From Acetofilamentum sp. (lineage in GTDB: Bacteria; Bacteroidota; Bacteroidia; Bacteroidales; DYOH01), in contig DYOH01000016.1 of assembly GCA_020720625.1 (NCBI GenBank), positions 1 through 48,238 on the forward strand: a DNA stretch of 48,238 nt. Direction: 5' to 3'. The position numbers and the translations under genes were made by a program. The notes beneath the pieces are model-generated. The model was given only the letters and a program-made list of their open reading frames with translations. It made no database searches and was not told the origin of the DNA. Shown piece after piece: positions 16,644-24,784 of this stretch. Each line of letters begins with the position of its first letter. Position 1 is the first letter of the stretch.

Positions 16644-17645
16644 ATGATTCAGAAAGAGCAAGTAAGACAAAAAGGTTTTATAGACAGAGCTATTCCAAAT
16701 GTAGATATTATTTCGGAAATAGGCCGGATGAAGAAGGAAAAAAATGCTGTTATCTTAGGGCACTATTATATTGATTCGAGATTGCAGGATATTGCCGATT
16801 TTGTTGGCGATAGTCTGGCTTTGGCACAACAGGCAGCAAAAACTGATGCTGAAATTATTTTGTTTTTGGGTGTGCATTTTATGGCCGAAACTGCCAAGAT
16901 TTTGTCGCCGCAGAAAAAAGTGCTTTTGCCGGATTTTAATGCCGGATGTAGTCTGGCAGATTCTGCGCCTGCTGATGAATTCGAAAAATTTGTGGCGGCG
17001 CATCCCGACCATCTTGTTATTTCTTATGTGAATACTACAGCGGCAGTAAAAGCGCTTACTGATATTGTTTGCACTTCGTCTAATGCTGTGCAGATTGTTG
17101 AAAGTTTGCCTAAGTATCAGAAAATAATTTTCGGTCCGGACAGAAATCTTGGTCGTTATATTCAGTCGCTAACCGGTCGGGATATGCTTATCTGGAATGG
17201 TGCATGTCATGTGCATCAGCAATTTGATGTTAACGAAATTGTGCGTTTAAAGTTGGAGTACCCGCAGGCTAAAGTACTGGCTCATCCGGAATGTAATCAA
17301 ACTGTGCTGATTTTATCCGATTATATTGGTGCTACGAGTGGCATACTCAAGTATAGTATACAAGATAGTGCTAAGCAATATATTGTGGCCACTGAAAGCG
17401 GAATTCTGCATCAGATGAAAAAGGCCAGTCCGGATAAAATATTTATTCCTGCTCCGCCTGAGAAGATTAACGATGTGTCTTGCGCCTGTAATGATTGTAT
17501 TTATATGAAACTTAATACAATTGAGAAAGTTTACAATACGCTTAAATATGAGTATCCGGAAGTGGAGTTGGACGAGAGTTTGCGTTTAAAGGCTTTTCGT
17601 TCGATAAATAAAATGTTGGAAATTTCTGCTAAACTTGGTTTATAA
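16644..17645 (+). CDS. nadA: Quinolinate synthase A
   Basis: A 333-residue cytoplasmic [4Fe-4S] enzyme that condenses iminoaspartate with dihydroxyacetone phosphate to quinolinate in de novo NAD synthesis. Likely cluster cysteines are Cys102 (GCSLADSAP), Cys188 (GACHVH) and one of the C-terminal C-x-C-x-x-C group (279, 281, 284), probably Cys284. The opening motif AVILGHYYID is typical. The start chosen is the first in-frame Met and gives the usual length. The stop overlaps the next start by one base (TAATG), so nadA leads an operon. nadB and nadC are not in the window. It is the first gene to the right of the candidate origin. Confidence 0.95.
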   Translation: MIQKEQVRQKGFIDRAIPNVDIISEIGRMKKEKNAVILGHYYIDSRLQDIADFVGDSLALAQQAAKTDAEIILFLGVHFMAETAKILSPQKKVLLPDFNAGCSLADSAPADEFEKFVAAHPDHLVISYVNTTAAVKALTDIVCTSSNAVQIVESLPKYQKIIFGPDRNLGRYIQSLTGRDMLIWNGACHVHQQFDVNEIVRLKLEYPQAKVLAHPECNQTVLILSDYIGATSGILKYSIQDSAKQYIVATESGILHQMKKASPDKIFIPAPPEKINDVSCACNDCIYMKLNTIEKVYNTLKYEYPEVELDESLRLKAFRSINKMLEISAKLGL

Positions 17646-18088
17646 TGGATAATGTTGAGATTAAAAGCTTTGAAATGACTGATGTAATTCAGTTTAGTAA
17701 AGCTATGAATATTCGCACGCAGGTTTTTGTGCATGAACAAAAGGTTGACGAATTTTTAGAGTTTGATGGCTACGATAAATATGCAAGGCACTACTTACTT
17801 TACGAGGATGATAAGGCAGTTGCAACCGCCCGCTGTAGAAATACAGAAGAAGGTATTAAGCTTGAGCGTTTTGCCGTTTACAAAGATTTTAGAGGCAAAG
17901 GGTATGGAAAAATGTTGCTCGAAATATTGTTAAAAGACATTTTACCCACTCCAAAACTGATATATCTGCATGCCCAGTCCTATGCCGTTTCTTTTTATAA
18001 GCCTTATGGTTTTGATGTAATTGGAAAGATGTTCTTGGAAGTTGATATTGAGCATTATATGATGATTTACAAACGAAAAAAATCTTAA
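17645..18088 (+). CDS. GNAT-family N-acetyltransferase (ElaA-like)
   Basis: A 147-residue cytoplasmic acetyltransferase. The acetyl-CoA-binding loop R-G-K-G-Y-G is at about residues 82-87 after the strand LERFAVYKDF, and the C-terminal motif SFYKPYGFDVIG is the usual GNAT strand-helix pair. The region NIRTQVFVHEQ near residue 25 matches the ElaA-type subgroup. It is translationally coupled to nadA by a one-base overlap and the flippase follows after one base. The acceptor substrate is unknown. Confidence 0.88.
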   Translation: MDNVEIKSFEMTDVIQFSKAMNIRTQVFVHEQKVDEFLEFDGYDKYARHYLLYEDDKAVATARCRNTEEGIKLERFAVYKDFRGKGYGKMLLEILLKDILPTPKLIYLHAQSYAVSFYKPYGFDVIGKMFLEVDIEHYMMIYKRKKS

Positions 18089-18089
18089 T

Positions 18090-19583
18090 GTGTTTGCTAT
18101 TTTTAAAAAGTTACTTAAAGATACGGCTGTATATGGTTTAAGCACCATCGTTGGGCGTCTGCTCAATTATATGCTCGTGCCATTTTATACACGTATTTTT
18201 CTTCCTGATGAATATGGTGTAATTACTGAGCTATATGCATATGTGGGTTTTTTTCTTACACTTTTGACTTTTGGACTTGAAACCGGGTATTTCCGTTTTA
18301 ATGAATCGCTTCATGTTGAACGCAAATTATTCTCTAGTTTGTTTTATTTTTTGCTTTTGGCTTCATCGCTATTCGTTTTTGCGGTAATTTCTTTTATGCC
18401 AGAAATTGCGTCTGTAATCGATTATTCCAAGCATAGTGAATACATTGTTTATCTTACTTTAATTATTGCTTTAGATGTTGTTTCTGCGCTTCCTTTTGCC
18501 CGGTTGAGGTATTTGAATAAGGCCTTTCTTTTTGCAGGTCTAAAAATTGCTTCTATTGTGGTGAATATTTTGTTTAATGTATTTTTTTATGTCTTGTTGC
18601 CATATTTGATTTCGGCAGCTTATTTTGATGCTTTTACGGGCATATTTACCGGCTTGGATACCGTTAAATATGTTTTTATCAGTAATTTAATCTCTAGTTT
18701 TATTACAATAGTTTTATTGTTTCCGCAGCTCAGGGTGCTTGTGTTTAGATGGGATTTTAGCCTACTTAAAAAGGTTTTATGGTATAGTTACCCTCTTTTG
18801 CTTGTAGGCTTTACCGGTATGGCTATTGAATCTTTAGATAAAGTGCTTTTAAAGCATTTTATTTCAGTACCCGAAACTGTAGCAAATGCGTCTAGTTATG
18901 TAATGGCCGAAATTGGTATTTATGGCGCTAATTATAAGTTGGCGGTATTTATGTTGCTATTTATTCAGGCCTATCGTTTTGCTTCCGAGCCTATATTTTT
19001 TAAGCAAGCCAAAGATTCCAATGCCAAAGAAATTTATGCCGCTATGATGAAATATTTTATCATTTTTGGTTTGTTTATCTTTTTAGGAATTATGCTTTAT
19101 CTGGATATTGTGAAACTTTTTATCGATGATGCCTATTTTGCAGGACTATCGGTTGTGCCTGTATTGCTTTTGGCAAAATTGTTCTATGGCATTGTTTTTA
19201 ATCTTTCTATTTGGTATAAGCTGAGCAATAAAACTCATTATGGTATTTGGGTTACCTTATCGGGCTTGTTTGTGAGTGTGTTCATAAATGTTGTTTTTAT
19301 TCCGGAATATTCGTATCAGGCATCTGCCTGGGCTGCTTTTGCGGCCTATTTTGTAATGGCTGTATTATCTTGGTGGCTTAGTTTAGGTAGGTATGAAATA
19401 AATTATCCATTTCTTGAAATTGGTTTTTATTTTTTTGTTACTTTCAGTATCTTTATCGTTTATAAATTGTGTGTATTATACATCGGAAATCAATACCATT
19501 GGTTGAGTTCATTATTGATAGTTTTTTTCCTTTTACTGATTATGTATAAGGAAAGAGGTTTTAGATTACTAAGACGTAATTAA
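18090..19583 (+). CDS. Polysaccharide/lipid-linked oligosaccharide flippase
   Basis: A 497-residue integral membrane protein with about 13-14 hydrophobic helices and the N-terminal pattern TAVYGLSTIVGRLLNYML..FYTRIFLPDEYG, typical of the Wzx/MOP flippase superfamily that moves undecaprenyl-linked sugars across the inner membrane. The start is GTG at 18090, one base after the acetyltransferase stop; the ATG at 18088 is in another frame. Its position at the head of a block with a sugar nucleotidyltransferase and an EnvC-like protein fits envelope polysaccharide or peptidoglycan precursor export. The precise cargo is not readable. Confidence 0.85.
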   Translation: MFAIFKKLLKDTAVYGLSTIVGRLLNYMLVPFYTRIFLPDEYGVITELYAYVGFFLTLLTFGLETGYFRFNESLHVERKLFSSLFYFLLLASSLFVFAVISFMPEIASVIDYSKHSEYIVYLTLIIALDVVSALPFARLRYLNKAFLFAGLKIASIVVNILFNVFFYVLLPYLISAAYFDAFTGIFTGLDTVKYVFISNLISSFITIVLLFPQLRVLVFRWDFSLLKKVLWYSYPLLLVGFTGMAIESLDKVLLKHFISVPETVANASSYVMAEIGIYGANYKLAVFMLLFIQAYRFASEPIFFKQAKDSNAKEIYAAMMKYFIIFGLFIFLGIMLYLDIVKLFIDDAYFAGLSVVPVLLLAKLFYGIVFNLSIWYKLSNKTHYGIWVTLSGLFVSVFINVVFIPEYSYQASAWAAFAAYFVMAVLSWWLSLGRYEINYPFLEIGFYFFVTFSIFIVYKLCVLYIGNQYHWLSSLLIVFFLLLIMYKERGFRLLRRN

Positions 19584-19595
19584 TGTAAATAAGAA

Positions 19596-20027
19596 ATGAG
19601 AGTTAAAGTGCGAAATACATCAAAACATCCGCTTCCGGCCTATGAAACGCTTTCATCGGCCGGAATGGATATTAGAGCAAACCTTGAATCATCTTTGCTT
19701 CTAGAACCCGGACAAAGGGTGCTTGTTTCAACTGGCTTGTATATTGAGCTTCCTTCGGGATATGAGGCACAAATACGTCCAAGGAGTGGTTTGGCCATAA
19801 AGGCTGGTATTACTGTTCTAAACTCACCTGGCACAATTGATGCTGATTATCGAGGTGAGGTTAAAATTATTTTAATTAATCATTCAAACGAAAGTTTTGA
19901 GATAAAAGATGGCGATCGTGTTTGTCAGATGATTGTTCAGAAGGTAGAGCAAGCCGTTTGGGAAGAAGTTCTGCAGCTCACAAAAACTGACAGGGGAGAT
20001 GGTGGGTTCGGACATAGTGGTGTCTAG
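19596..20027 (+). CDS. dut: dUTP diphosphatase
   Basis: A 143-residue trimeric dUTPase that hydrolyses dUTP to dUMP and pyrophosphate. All five family motifs are visible: SAGMDIRA (about 21-28), PRSGLA (about 62-67), [11 protein letters not shown] (about 79-89), [10 protein letters not shown] (about 106-115) and the C-terminal P-loop-like arm [11 protein letters not shown] (about 131-141). The last motif differs a little from the usual R-G-x-G-G-F-G-S-T-G, with His-Ser in place of Ser-Thr. It is 12 bases downstream of the flippase gene and in the same operon. Confidence 0.95.
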   Translation: MRVKVRNTSKHPLPAYETLSSAGMDIRANLESSLLLEPGQRVLVSTGLYIELPSGYEAQIRPRSGLAIKAGITVLNSPGTIDADYRGEVKIILINHSNESFEIKDGDRVCQMIVQKVEQAVWEEVLQLTKTDRGDGGFGHSGV

Positions 20028-20060
20028 GCGATGTAATAAACTTTATAATTTGTAGATAAT

Positions 20061-21059
20061 ATGAAATTAATTATTCCAATGGCAGGCATGGGTAAACGCA
20101 TGCGGCCACATACTTTGAGTGTTCCAAAGCCATTAATTCCGATTGCCGGTGTCCCTATTGTGGAGCGTCTGGTAGAAGAGATTGCTGGATTGGTATCTGA
20201 GAAGCTAGATGAGATTGGTTTTATTGTTGGACACTTTGGCCGGGATGTTGAAAATCGTTTGATGGCAATCGCCCAAAGGTTTAATTCTGTTGGTAAAATA
20301 TATTATCAGGAGGAGGCACTTGGAACCGCCCATGCCATTTATTGTGCCGAAGCGAGTTTAAGTGGAAAAATAATTGTTGCTTTTGCTGATACTTTGTTTA
20401 AGGCTAAGATGGATATCAGGGAAGAACTCGATTCCGTAATTTTTGTAAAAAAGGTGGATAACCCGGAATCTTTTGGGGTTGTGCAGCTTAATGATAATTT
20501 AATAAGCGGATTTTTTGAAAAACCTAAGCAATTTGTTTCCGATTTGGCCATTATTGGTATCTACTATTTTAAAGATGGATTAAATCTTCGTTCCGAACTC
20601 AAATACCTGCTCGACAACAACATTAAAGGTAATAATGAGTATCAGCTTACCGATGCTTTGGAAAACATGAAACAAAAAGGACTAAAATTTGGGGTTGGTG
20701 AAATTGAGGAATGGTTAGATTGTGGTAATAAGGATGCTACAGTATATACCAATCAGCGTATATTGCACCATCTTAATGGTCAAGTTCTCGTGCATCCCAG
20801 CGTTAGTTTGCAAAATGCAATTGTTATTCAACCAAGCTTTGTTGGCGAAGGTGCTGTTTTACAAAATTGCATTGTTGGCCCTTATGCGTCTATTGGTGAA
20901 TCGTGCAAAATTATTTCCAGTGTAGTAGAAAATTCTATTATACAGGAGAGTACAATAATCGAGAATGCTGTTTTGAAGAATAGCATGGTTGGCAATTTTG
21001 CAGGTATTAAGCTTAATTACCTTGATTTGAGCGTGGGTGATTACAACATAATTAGCTAA
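20061..21059 (+). CDS. Sugar-phosphate nucleotidyltransferase with left-handed beta-helix
   Basis: A 332-residue cytoplasmic enzyme. The N-terminal domain opens with IIPMAGMGKRMRPHT and PKPLIPIAG, the nucleotide-binding and catalytic signature of NTP:sugar-1-phosphate nucleotidyltransferases; GTAHAIYCAE and the acidic metal residue in FADTLF follow. Residues about 255-325 carry hexapeptide repeats (isoleucine/valine at every sixth position), so a left-handed beta-helix domain is likely. The sugar and nucleotide cannot be decided; glucose-1-phosphate with dTTP or UTP is the commonest choice. Gene order with the flippase upstream fits surface-glycan precursor supply. Confidence 0.85.
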   Translation: MKLIIPMAGMGKRMRPHTLSVPKPLIPIAGVPIVERLVEEIAGLVSEKLDEIGFIVGHFGRDVENRLMAIAQRFNSVGKIYYQEEALGTAHAIYCAEASLSGKIIVAFADTLFKAKMDIREELDSVIFVKKVDNPESFGVVQLNDNLISGFFEKPKQFVSDLAIIGIYYFKDGLNLRSELKYLLDNNIKGNNEYQLTDALENMKQKGLKFGVGEIEEWLDCGNKDATVYTNQRILHHLNGQVLVHPSVSLQNAIVIQPSFVGEGAVLQNCIVGPYASIGESCKIISSVVENSIIQESTIIENAVLKNSMVGNFAGIKLNYLDLSVGDYNIIS

Positions 21060-21070
21060 TTAGGTTTTAT

Positions 21071-22780
21071 ATGAAATATACTTCTGTAGCTATGCTTTTG
21101 TTTCTGTTTCTATCCTTTTTTTCGTGTAAGGAAAAAAGCACACTTGTTACTATGGAAGTTGAGAAAGACAATGCAGCAACAGAAGCGCTTCTCATAGAGG
21201 CAAATAAATATAAATTGTTGGGACAGTATAATGCCGCTTTAGAGTTATTTCACGATTTCGTGTTAAAAAATCCGGGTAGCAGCACTGGTAATTATCAGCT
21301 AGCTCTTCTGCATTTTGAATTGGGTGAATATACTGAGGCTTATCTTACTTCAAAAAAAGCTTATCATTTGTCGCCTTCAAATAAGTATATTGCCTTATTT
21401 CATATCGATTGTTGCTTGCAAACCCAACAAACAGACGAAGCTTTTAATGTTTATAACCAGTTAATTGTAAAATTTCCTGCGGATTACGATTTGCATATAA
21501 ATTTTGCCCGTTTACAGCACGAAGCCGGAAAATTTACCGAATCTTTAGCACTTCTGCGGCGTTATACTGTAAACAACGGGAATAAGTTATCTACTGAATT
21601 ACTTTCGCTAAAGAATCAGAATTTTTATCATCTTAAGTGGACTGATAGTATTGAAGTTACCCTGGGAGAACTGATTAAATTAAATCCGGCGAATATGCAA
21701 TACAAAGGATTATTGGCGGAGCTCTATGTTTCAGTAGGTAAATATGCCCAGGCTGATACTGTTTATAGTGCCTTATTGGCGCAGCATCCTACCAATGCGC
21801 AAATTTTGCTTAGTATTGCCAATTATAAGCGTATTGCAGGAAAGGATCAGGAGATGCTGGCACTTTTTTATCGGGCATTATGTGATAAATCGTTGAGTTA
21901 TAAACCATTTTTTGATTTGTATGCCTATTTTAAAAGGCAGCAGGCAAAGAACGATTGTTCATTGTGCAGCGTTATGCTTGATAGTTTGTATCATCGTTTT
22001 CCGGATGAAAAATTGATATTGGAAGAGAAATATTTACTTGCCTTTCAGGAAAATAATCAGAAAGACAAAATTTTTTATTTGCAGAGACTCATTGATGCCG
22101 CTCCTAATGATTTTCAGTTTTGGCAGAATTTGCTTGATATTTATTTTGTAAATAACGATTTCGAAGAGCTATACAAGGCAGCAAATAGTGCATTGGAGTT
22201 TTTTCCTAATCAGGCTATTTTGTATTATTATGGCGGTATCTCAGCGCTGCGCTCCGATAGACCTGCAGAGGCTGTTTCTATGCTAAAATCTGCGGAGATG
22301 TACGAAATTGCCTTGGAAAATCTTAATTTGAGATTTCAGATTTATTATGCACTTTTAGAAGCAAATCACTTTACGGAGAGCTACGCGGAGGCCGATTTTT
22401 ATTTTGATAAGGCTATACTTTTAGAGCCTGATAATTTGTCTCTGATGAATAATTATGCTTTTATGCTTTCTCAGCGACAATCGAAACTGGAATTGGCCTT
22501 GTCTTTTATTGATAAATGTTTGTATTATCAACCTGATTATTATGTTTTTATTGATACAAAGGCCTGTGTTTTCGAAGCTATGAGAGATTTGGATGCTGCC
22601 CTTAAGCTTACTAAATTGGCTTTACTGAAAGGGGGCAATACGGATGCTGCCGTGCTTGAGCATCATGCCGATTTATTGCTTAAGCTCAATAAAAATGAGG
22701 AAGCTTTGGAATTTTATGAAAAAGCTTATAAACTTAGACCATCTGATGAATTACTTTTAAAAATACAAAATGAGAAATAA
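21071..22780 (+). CDS. TPR-repeat lipoprotein
   Basis: A 569-residue lipoprotein: hydrophobic signal peptide and lipobox cysteine at residue 19 (SFFSC). The rest is a series of tetratricopeptide units, for example YKLLGQYNAALELFHDFV, NYQLALLHFELGEYTEAY and LLKLNKNEEALEFYEKAY, probably more than ten, forming a superhelical protein-binding scaffold. It overlaps the start of the DUF4292 lipoprotein gene by 11 bases, so the two are translationally coupled and probably work together on the inner or outer membrane. No enzymatic domain is visible. Confidence 0.88.
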   Translation: MKYTSVAMLLFLFLSFFSCKEKSTLVTMEVEKDNAATEALLIEANKYKLLGQYNAALELFHDFVLKNPGSSTGNYQLALLHFELGEYTEAYLTSKKAYHLSPSNKYIALFHIDCCLQTQQTDEAFNVYNQLIVKFPADYDLHINFARLQHEAGKFTESLALLRRYTVNNGNKLSTELLSLKNQNFYHLKWTDSIEVTLGELIKLNPANMQYKGLLAELYVSVGKYAQADTVYSALLAQHPTNAQILLSIANYKRIAGKDQEMLALFYRALCDKSLSYKPFFDLYAYFKRQQAKNDCSLCSVMLDSLYHRFPDEKLILEEKYLLAFQENNQKDKIFYLQRLIDAAPNDFQFWQNLLDIYFVNNDFEELYKAANSALEFFPNQAILYYYGGISALRSDRPAEAVSMLKSAEMYEIALENLNLRFQIYYALLEANHFTESYAEADFYFDKAILLEPDNLSLMNNYAFMLSQRQSKLELALSFIDKCLYYQPDYYVFIDTKACVFEAMRDLDAALKLTKLALLKGGNTDAAVLEHHADLLLKLNKNEEALEFYEKAYKLRPSDELLLKIQNEK

Positions 22781-23561
22781 ATTATTTTATTCGATTTTAT
22801 TTTTTTTGTTTGTCGTATCTGCGTGCAAAATCGGAAAAAAAACTGTGGGAGAGGAGAATCTGGTAGATAATTCTTTAAAAGATTTAATTTCGGCTACTGA
22901 ATCTAAATTATTACATTATAAGGATCTAAAAATTAAATATACCGGTAAGATTAACACGCAAAGCACCAAGCTTAATCTCAGCGGTCAGATTAGGATTATT
23001 CATGATAGTCTTATTTGGATGAATGCAACGGCTCTGCTTGGTATTGAGGCCGGAAGGGTTTTGATTACCAAAGATACGGTCTTTTTGCAGGATAACTTTA
23101 AAGCTAGCATAAAAGTGTTTTCGGTGGAACAATTTGCCGATAGTTTTGGTATTACTGCCCGGCTTGATGTTTTAGAAAAATTACTTTTGGGTGAATTTGC
23201 ACGCATGGAGCTTGGAAATTATCAGCGTGTTGAAGATTTAGCAGTTTTTACTGGATATTTTCAATATATGGCGCTTTATCTTGGTAACAATAATACAATA
23301 GATTATAAGGCCTACCTCGGCTCGGCTCATTATAGGGTAGATAGTATGTTTGTACGCGATTTATCAGGGGGAAAGAGTTTTAGATTAGATTATGGTGATT
23401 ATGTATCTTTGGATAATATATTGCTTCCTTCTCAGTTGAGCGTTCAATTTGGTGTAGGGGAGCAAATTTCAAGTGCGGAATTGTTGTATAAGAAATTGAC
23501 TTTTGATGAGAATACTACGAATCCGGGTTTATCTTCGGGTTTTGTAAAAATTAAGATGTAA
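22770..23561 (+). CDS. DUF4292 family lipoprotein
   Basis: A 263-residue lipoprotein with the lipobox cysteine at residue 19 (VVSAC). The region KDLKIKYTGKINTQSTKLNLSG followed by RIIHDSLIWMNATALLGIE is the recognisable DUF4292 pattern of Bacteroidota. Its long antiparallel strands suggest a LolA/LolB-like half-barrel able to hold a lipid, but that is inference. It overlaps the TPR lipoprotein gene by 11 bases and precedes the EnvC-like gene by 17 bases, so all belong to one envelope operon. Confidence 0.8.
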   Translation: MRNKLFYSILFFLFVVSACKIGKKTVGEENLVDNSLKDLISATESKLLHYKDLKIKYTGKINTQSTKLNLSGQIRIIHDSLIWMNATALLGIEAGRVLITKDTVFLQDNFKASIKVFSVEQFADSFGITARLDVLEKLLLGEFARMELGNYQRVEDLAVFTGYFQYMALYLGNNNTIDYKAYLGSAHYRVDSMFVRDLSGGKSFRLDYGDYVSLDNILLPSQLSVQFGVGEQISSAELLYKKLTFDENTTNPGLSSGFVKIKM

Positions 23562-23578
23562 ATTTAATTACTGCAGAT

Positions 23579-24784
23579 ATGAAATTTTATGCCATTTTTT
23601 TCTTTTGTTTATTTTTTGTTTTTCAAGTTGATGCTCAATCGAGAGAAGAATTAAGGGTCAAACAAAAACGTATTGAGCAGGAGCTTAATTCATTGTCGAA
23701 TCTGGTTAGTCAAACGGGTAAGGATGTTAAACAAAATCTAATAAAATTGCAGTTACTTGAGAAACAGATATTTGCTCAGGGAGAACTAATTTCTAATTTG
23801 CAGCAGCAAAACGACAAAACAAGTTCGCAGATTCAGTTTCATTTAGATGAAAAACAAAATTTGGAGGATCGGTTTAATCAATTGAAGGAAGAATATGCCA
23901 AGGTACTTATGTCATATTACAAAACACGCAACGCCTATAATGATTGGATGTTTATATTAGCCGCTGAGAATTTTAATGCTATTTATAAACGTTTCGTTTA
24001 TTTACATCAATACGGAGATTATAGAAAATCTCAAGCTTCAGAAATTAAGGAAACAGAAGGACTTTTGCAGGTGGTTATTGATTCCATCGAGATTGAAAAA
24101 TTAGAGCAGGAGAGGCTTATTTCTCTTGAGAATGATAAATTGGAAGAATTGAATACCTTAAAAGAGAATCGCCTGGTTTTATTAGCGGAAATTCGTGATA
24201 AGCAGGCCGAATTGCAAAGTCAGTTAAACATGGTTGCCGCAAAAGAGAAGGCTGTAAAAACGGAGGTAATGAAGTATATTATGGAAGAGCGCAGCGAGAG
24301 GGTTCAGAAGGAGAAGATTGTGGAGGCTGCATCCGGTAATAATAAATATAAACTGTTAAACACCGTTTTCGAAAGTGCTAAGGGTAAGCTTAATTGGCCT
24401 GTGGAAAATGGCATTATTGTAAAGCGCTTTGGTGTTTATCATCCGGCCAACATGTCGCAAATTACGCTTAGAAACGATGGAGTGGATATTCAAACTGATT
24501 TAGGTGCCGATGTGAAGGCTGTTTTTAAGGGTGAGGTAGTAAAGATTGTAAATATTCCTGGTGCTAATGCTGCGGTATTGGTGCAACATGGGGATTATTA
24601 TATGTTGTATACCAATCTTAAATATTTAAACGTTAAAGTAGGTTCAAAGCTTGAAATTGGGCAACTTCTTGGCAAGGTTTATGGTGAATCTACTGAAGAC
24701 AGGATGGCTATTCTTAATTTTCAGATTTGGAAGAACCAAGAAAAATTAAATCCCGAAAAATGGTTGAATACAGGCAAAATATAA
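23579..24784 (+). CDS. EnvC-like murein hydrolase activator (coiled coil plus LytM domain)
   Basis: A 401-residue periplasmic protein with a signal peptide (1-20, ending VDAQ). Residues about 20-260 are a long coiled coil in two segments; residues about 280-400 are a LytM/M23 domain (GKLNWPVENGIIVKRFG at its start). The zinc-binding positions are altered: the first motif is N-D-G-V-D rather than H-x-x-x-D and the late H-x-H motif reads Y-T-N-L. As in Escherichia coli EnvC, this means a non-catalytic activator of amidases during septum splitting rather than an endopeptidase. The next reading frame starts before its stop. Confidence 0.88.
   Translation: MKFYAIFFFCLFFVFQVDAQSREELRVKQKRIEQELNSLSNLVSQTGKDVKQNLIKLQLLEKQIFAQGELISNLQQQNDKTSSQIQFHLDEKQNLEDRFNQLKEEYAKVLMSYYKTRNAYNDWMFILAAENFNAIYKRFVYLHQYGDYRKSQASEIKETEGLLQVVIDSIEIEKLEQERLISLENDKLEELNTLKENRLVLLAEIRDKQAELQSQLNMVAAKEKAVKTEVMKYIMEERSERVQKEKIVEAASGNNKYKLLNTVFESAKGKLNWPVENGIIVKRFGVYHPANMSQITLRNDGVDIQTDLGADVKAVFKGEVVKIVNIPGANAAVLVQHGDYYMLYTNLKYLNVKVGSKLEIGQLLGKVYGESTEDRMAILNFQIWKNQEKLNPEKWLNTGKI

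Noticed and set aside
16239-16774. Small plus-strand ORFs in the candidate origin
   Set aside because: They are AT-rich, aromatic and low-complexity, one overlaps nadA in another frame, and none resembles a protein family.
23579-24784. Active M23 endopeptidase
   Set aside because: The zinc-binding histidines of the LytM domain are replaced, as in non-catalytic EnvC.
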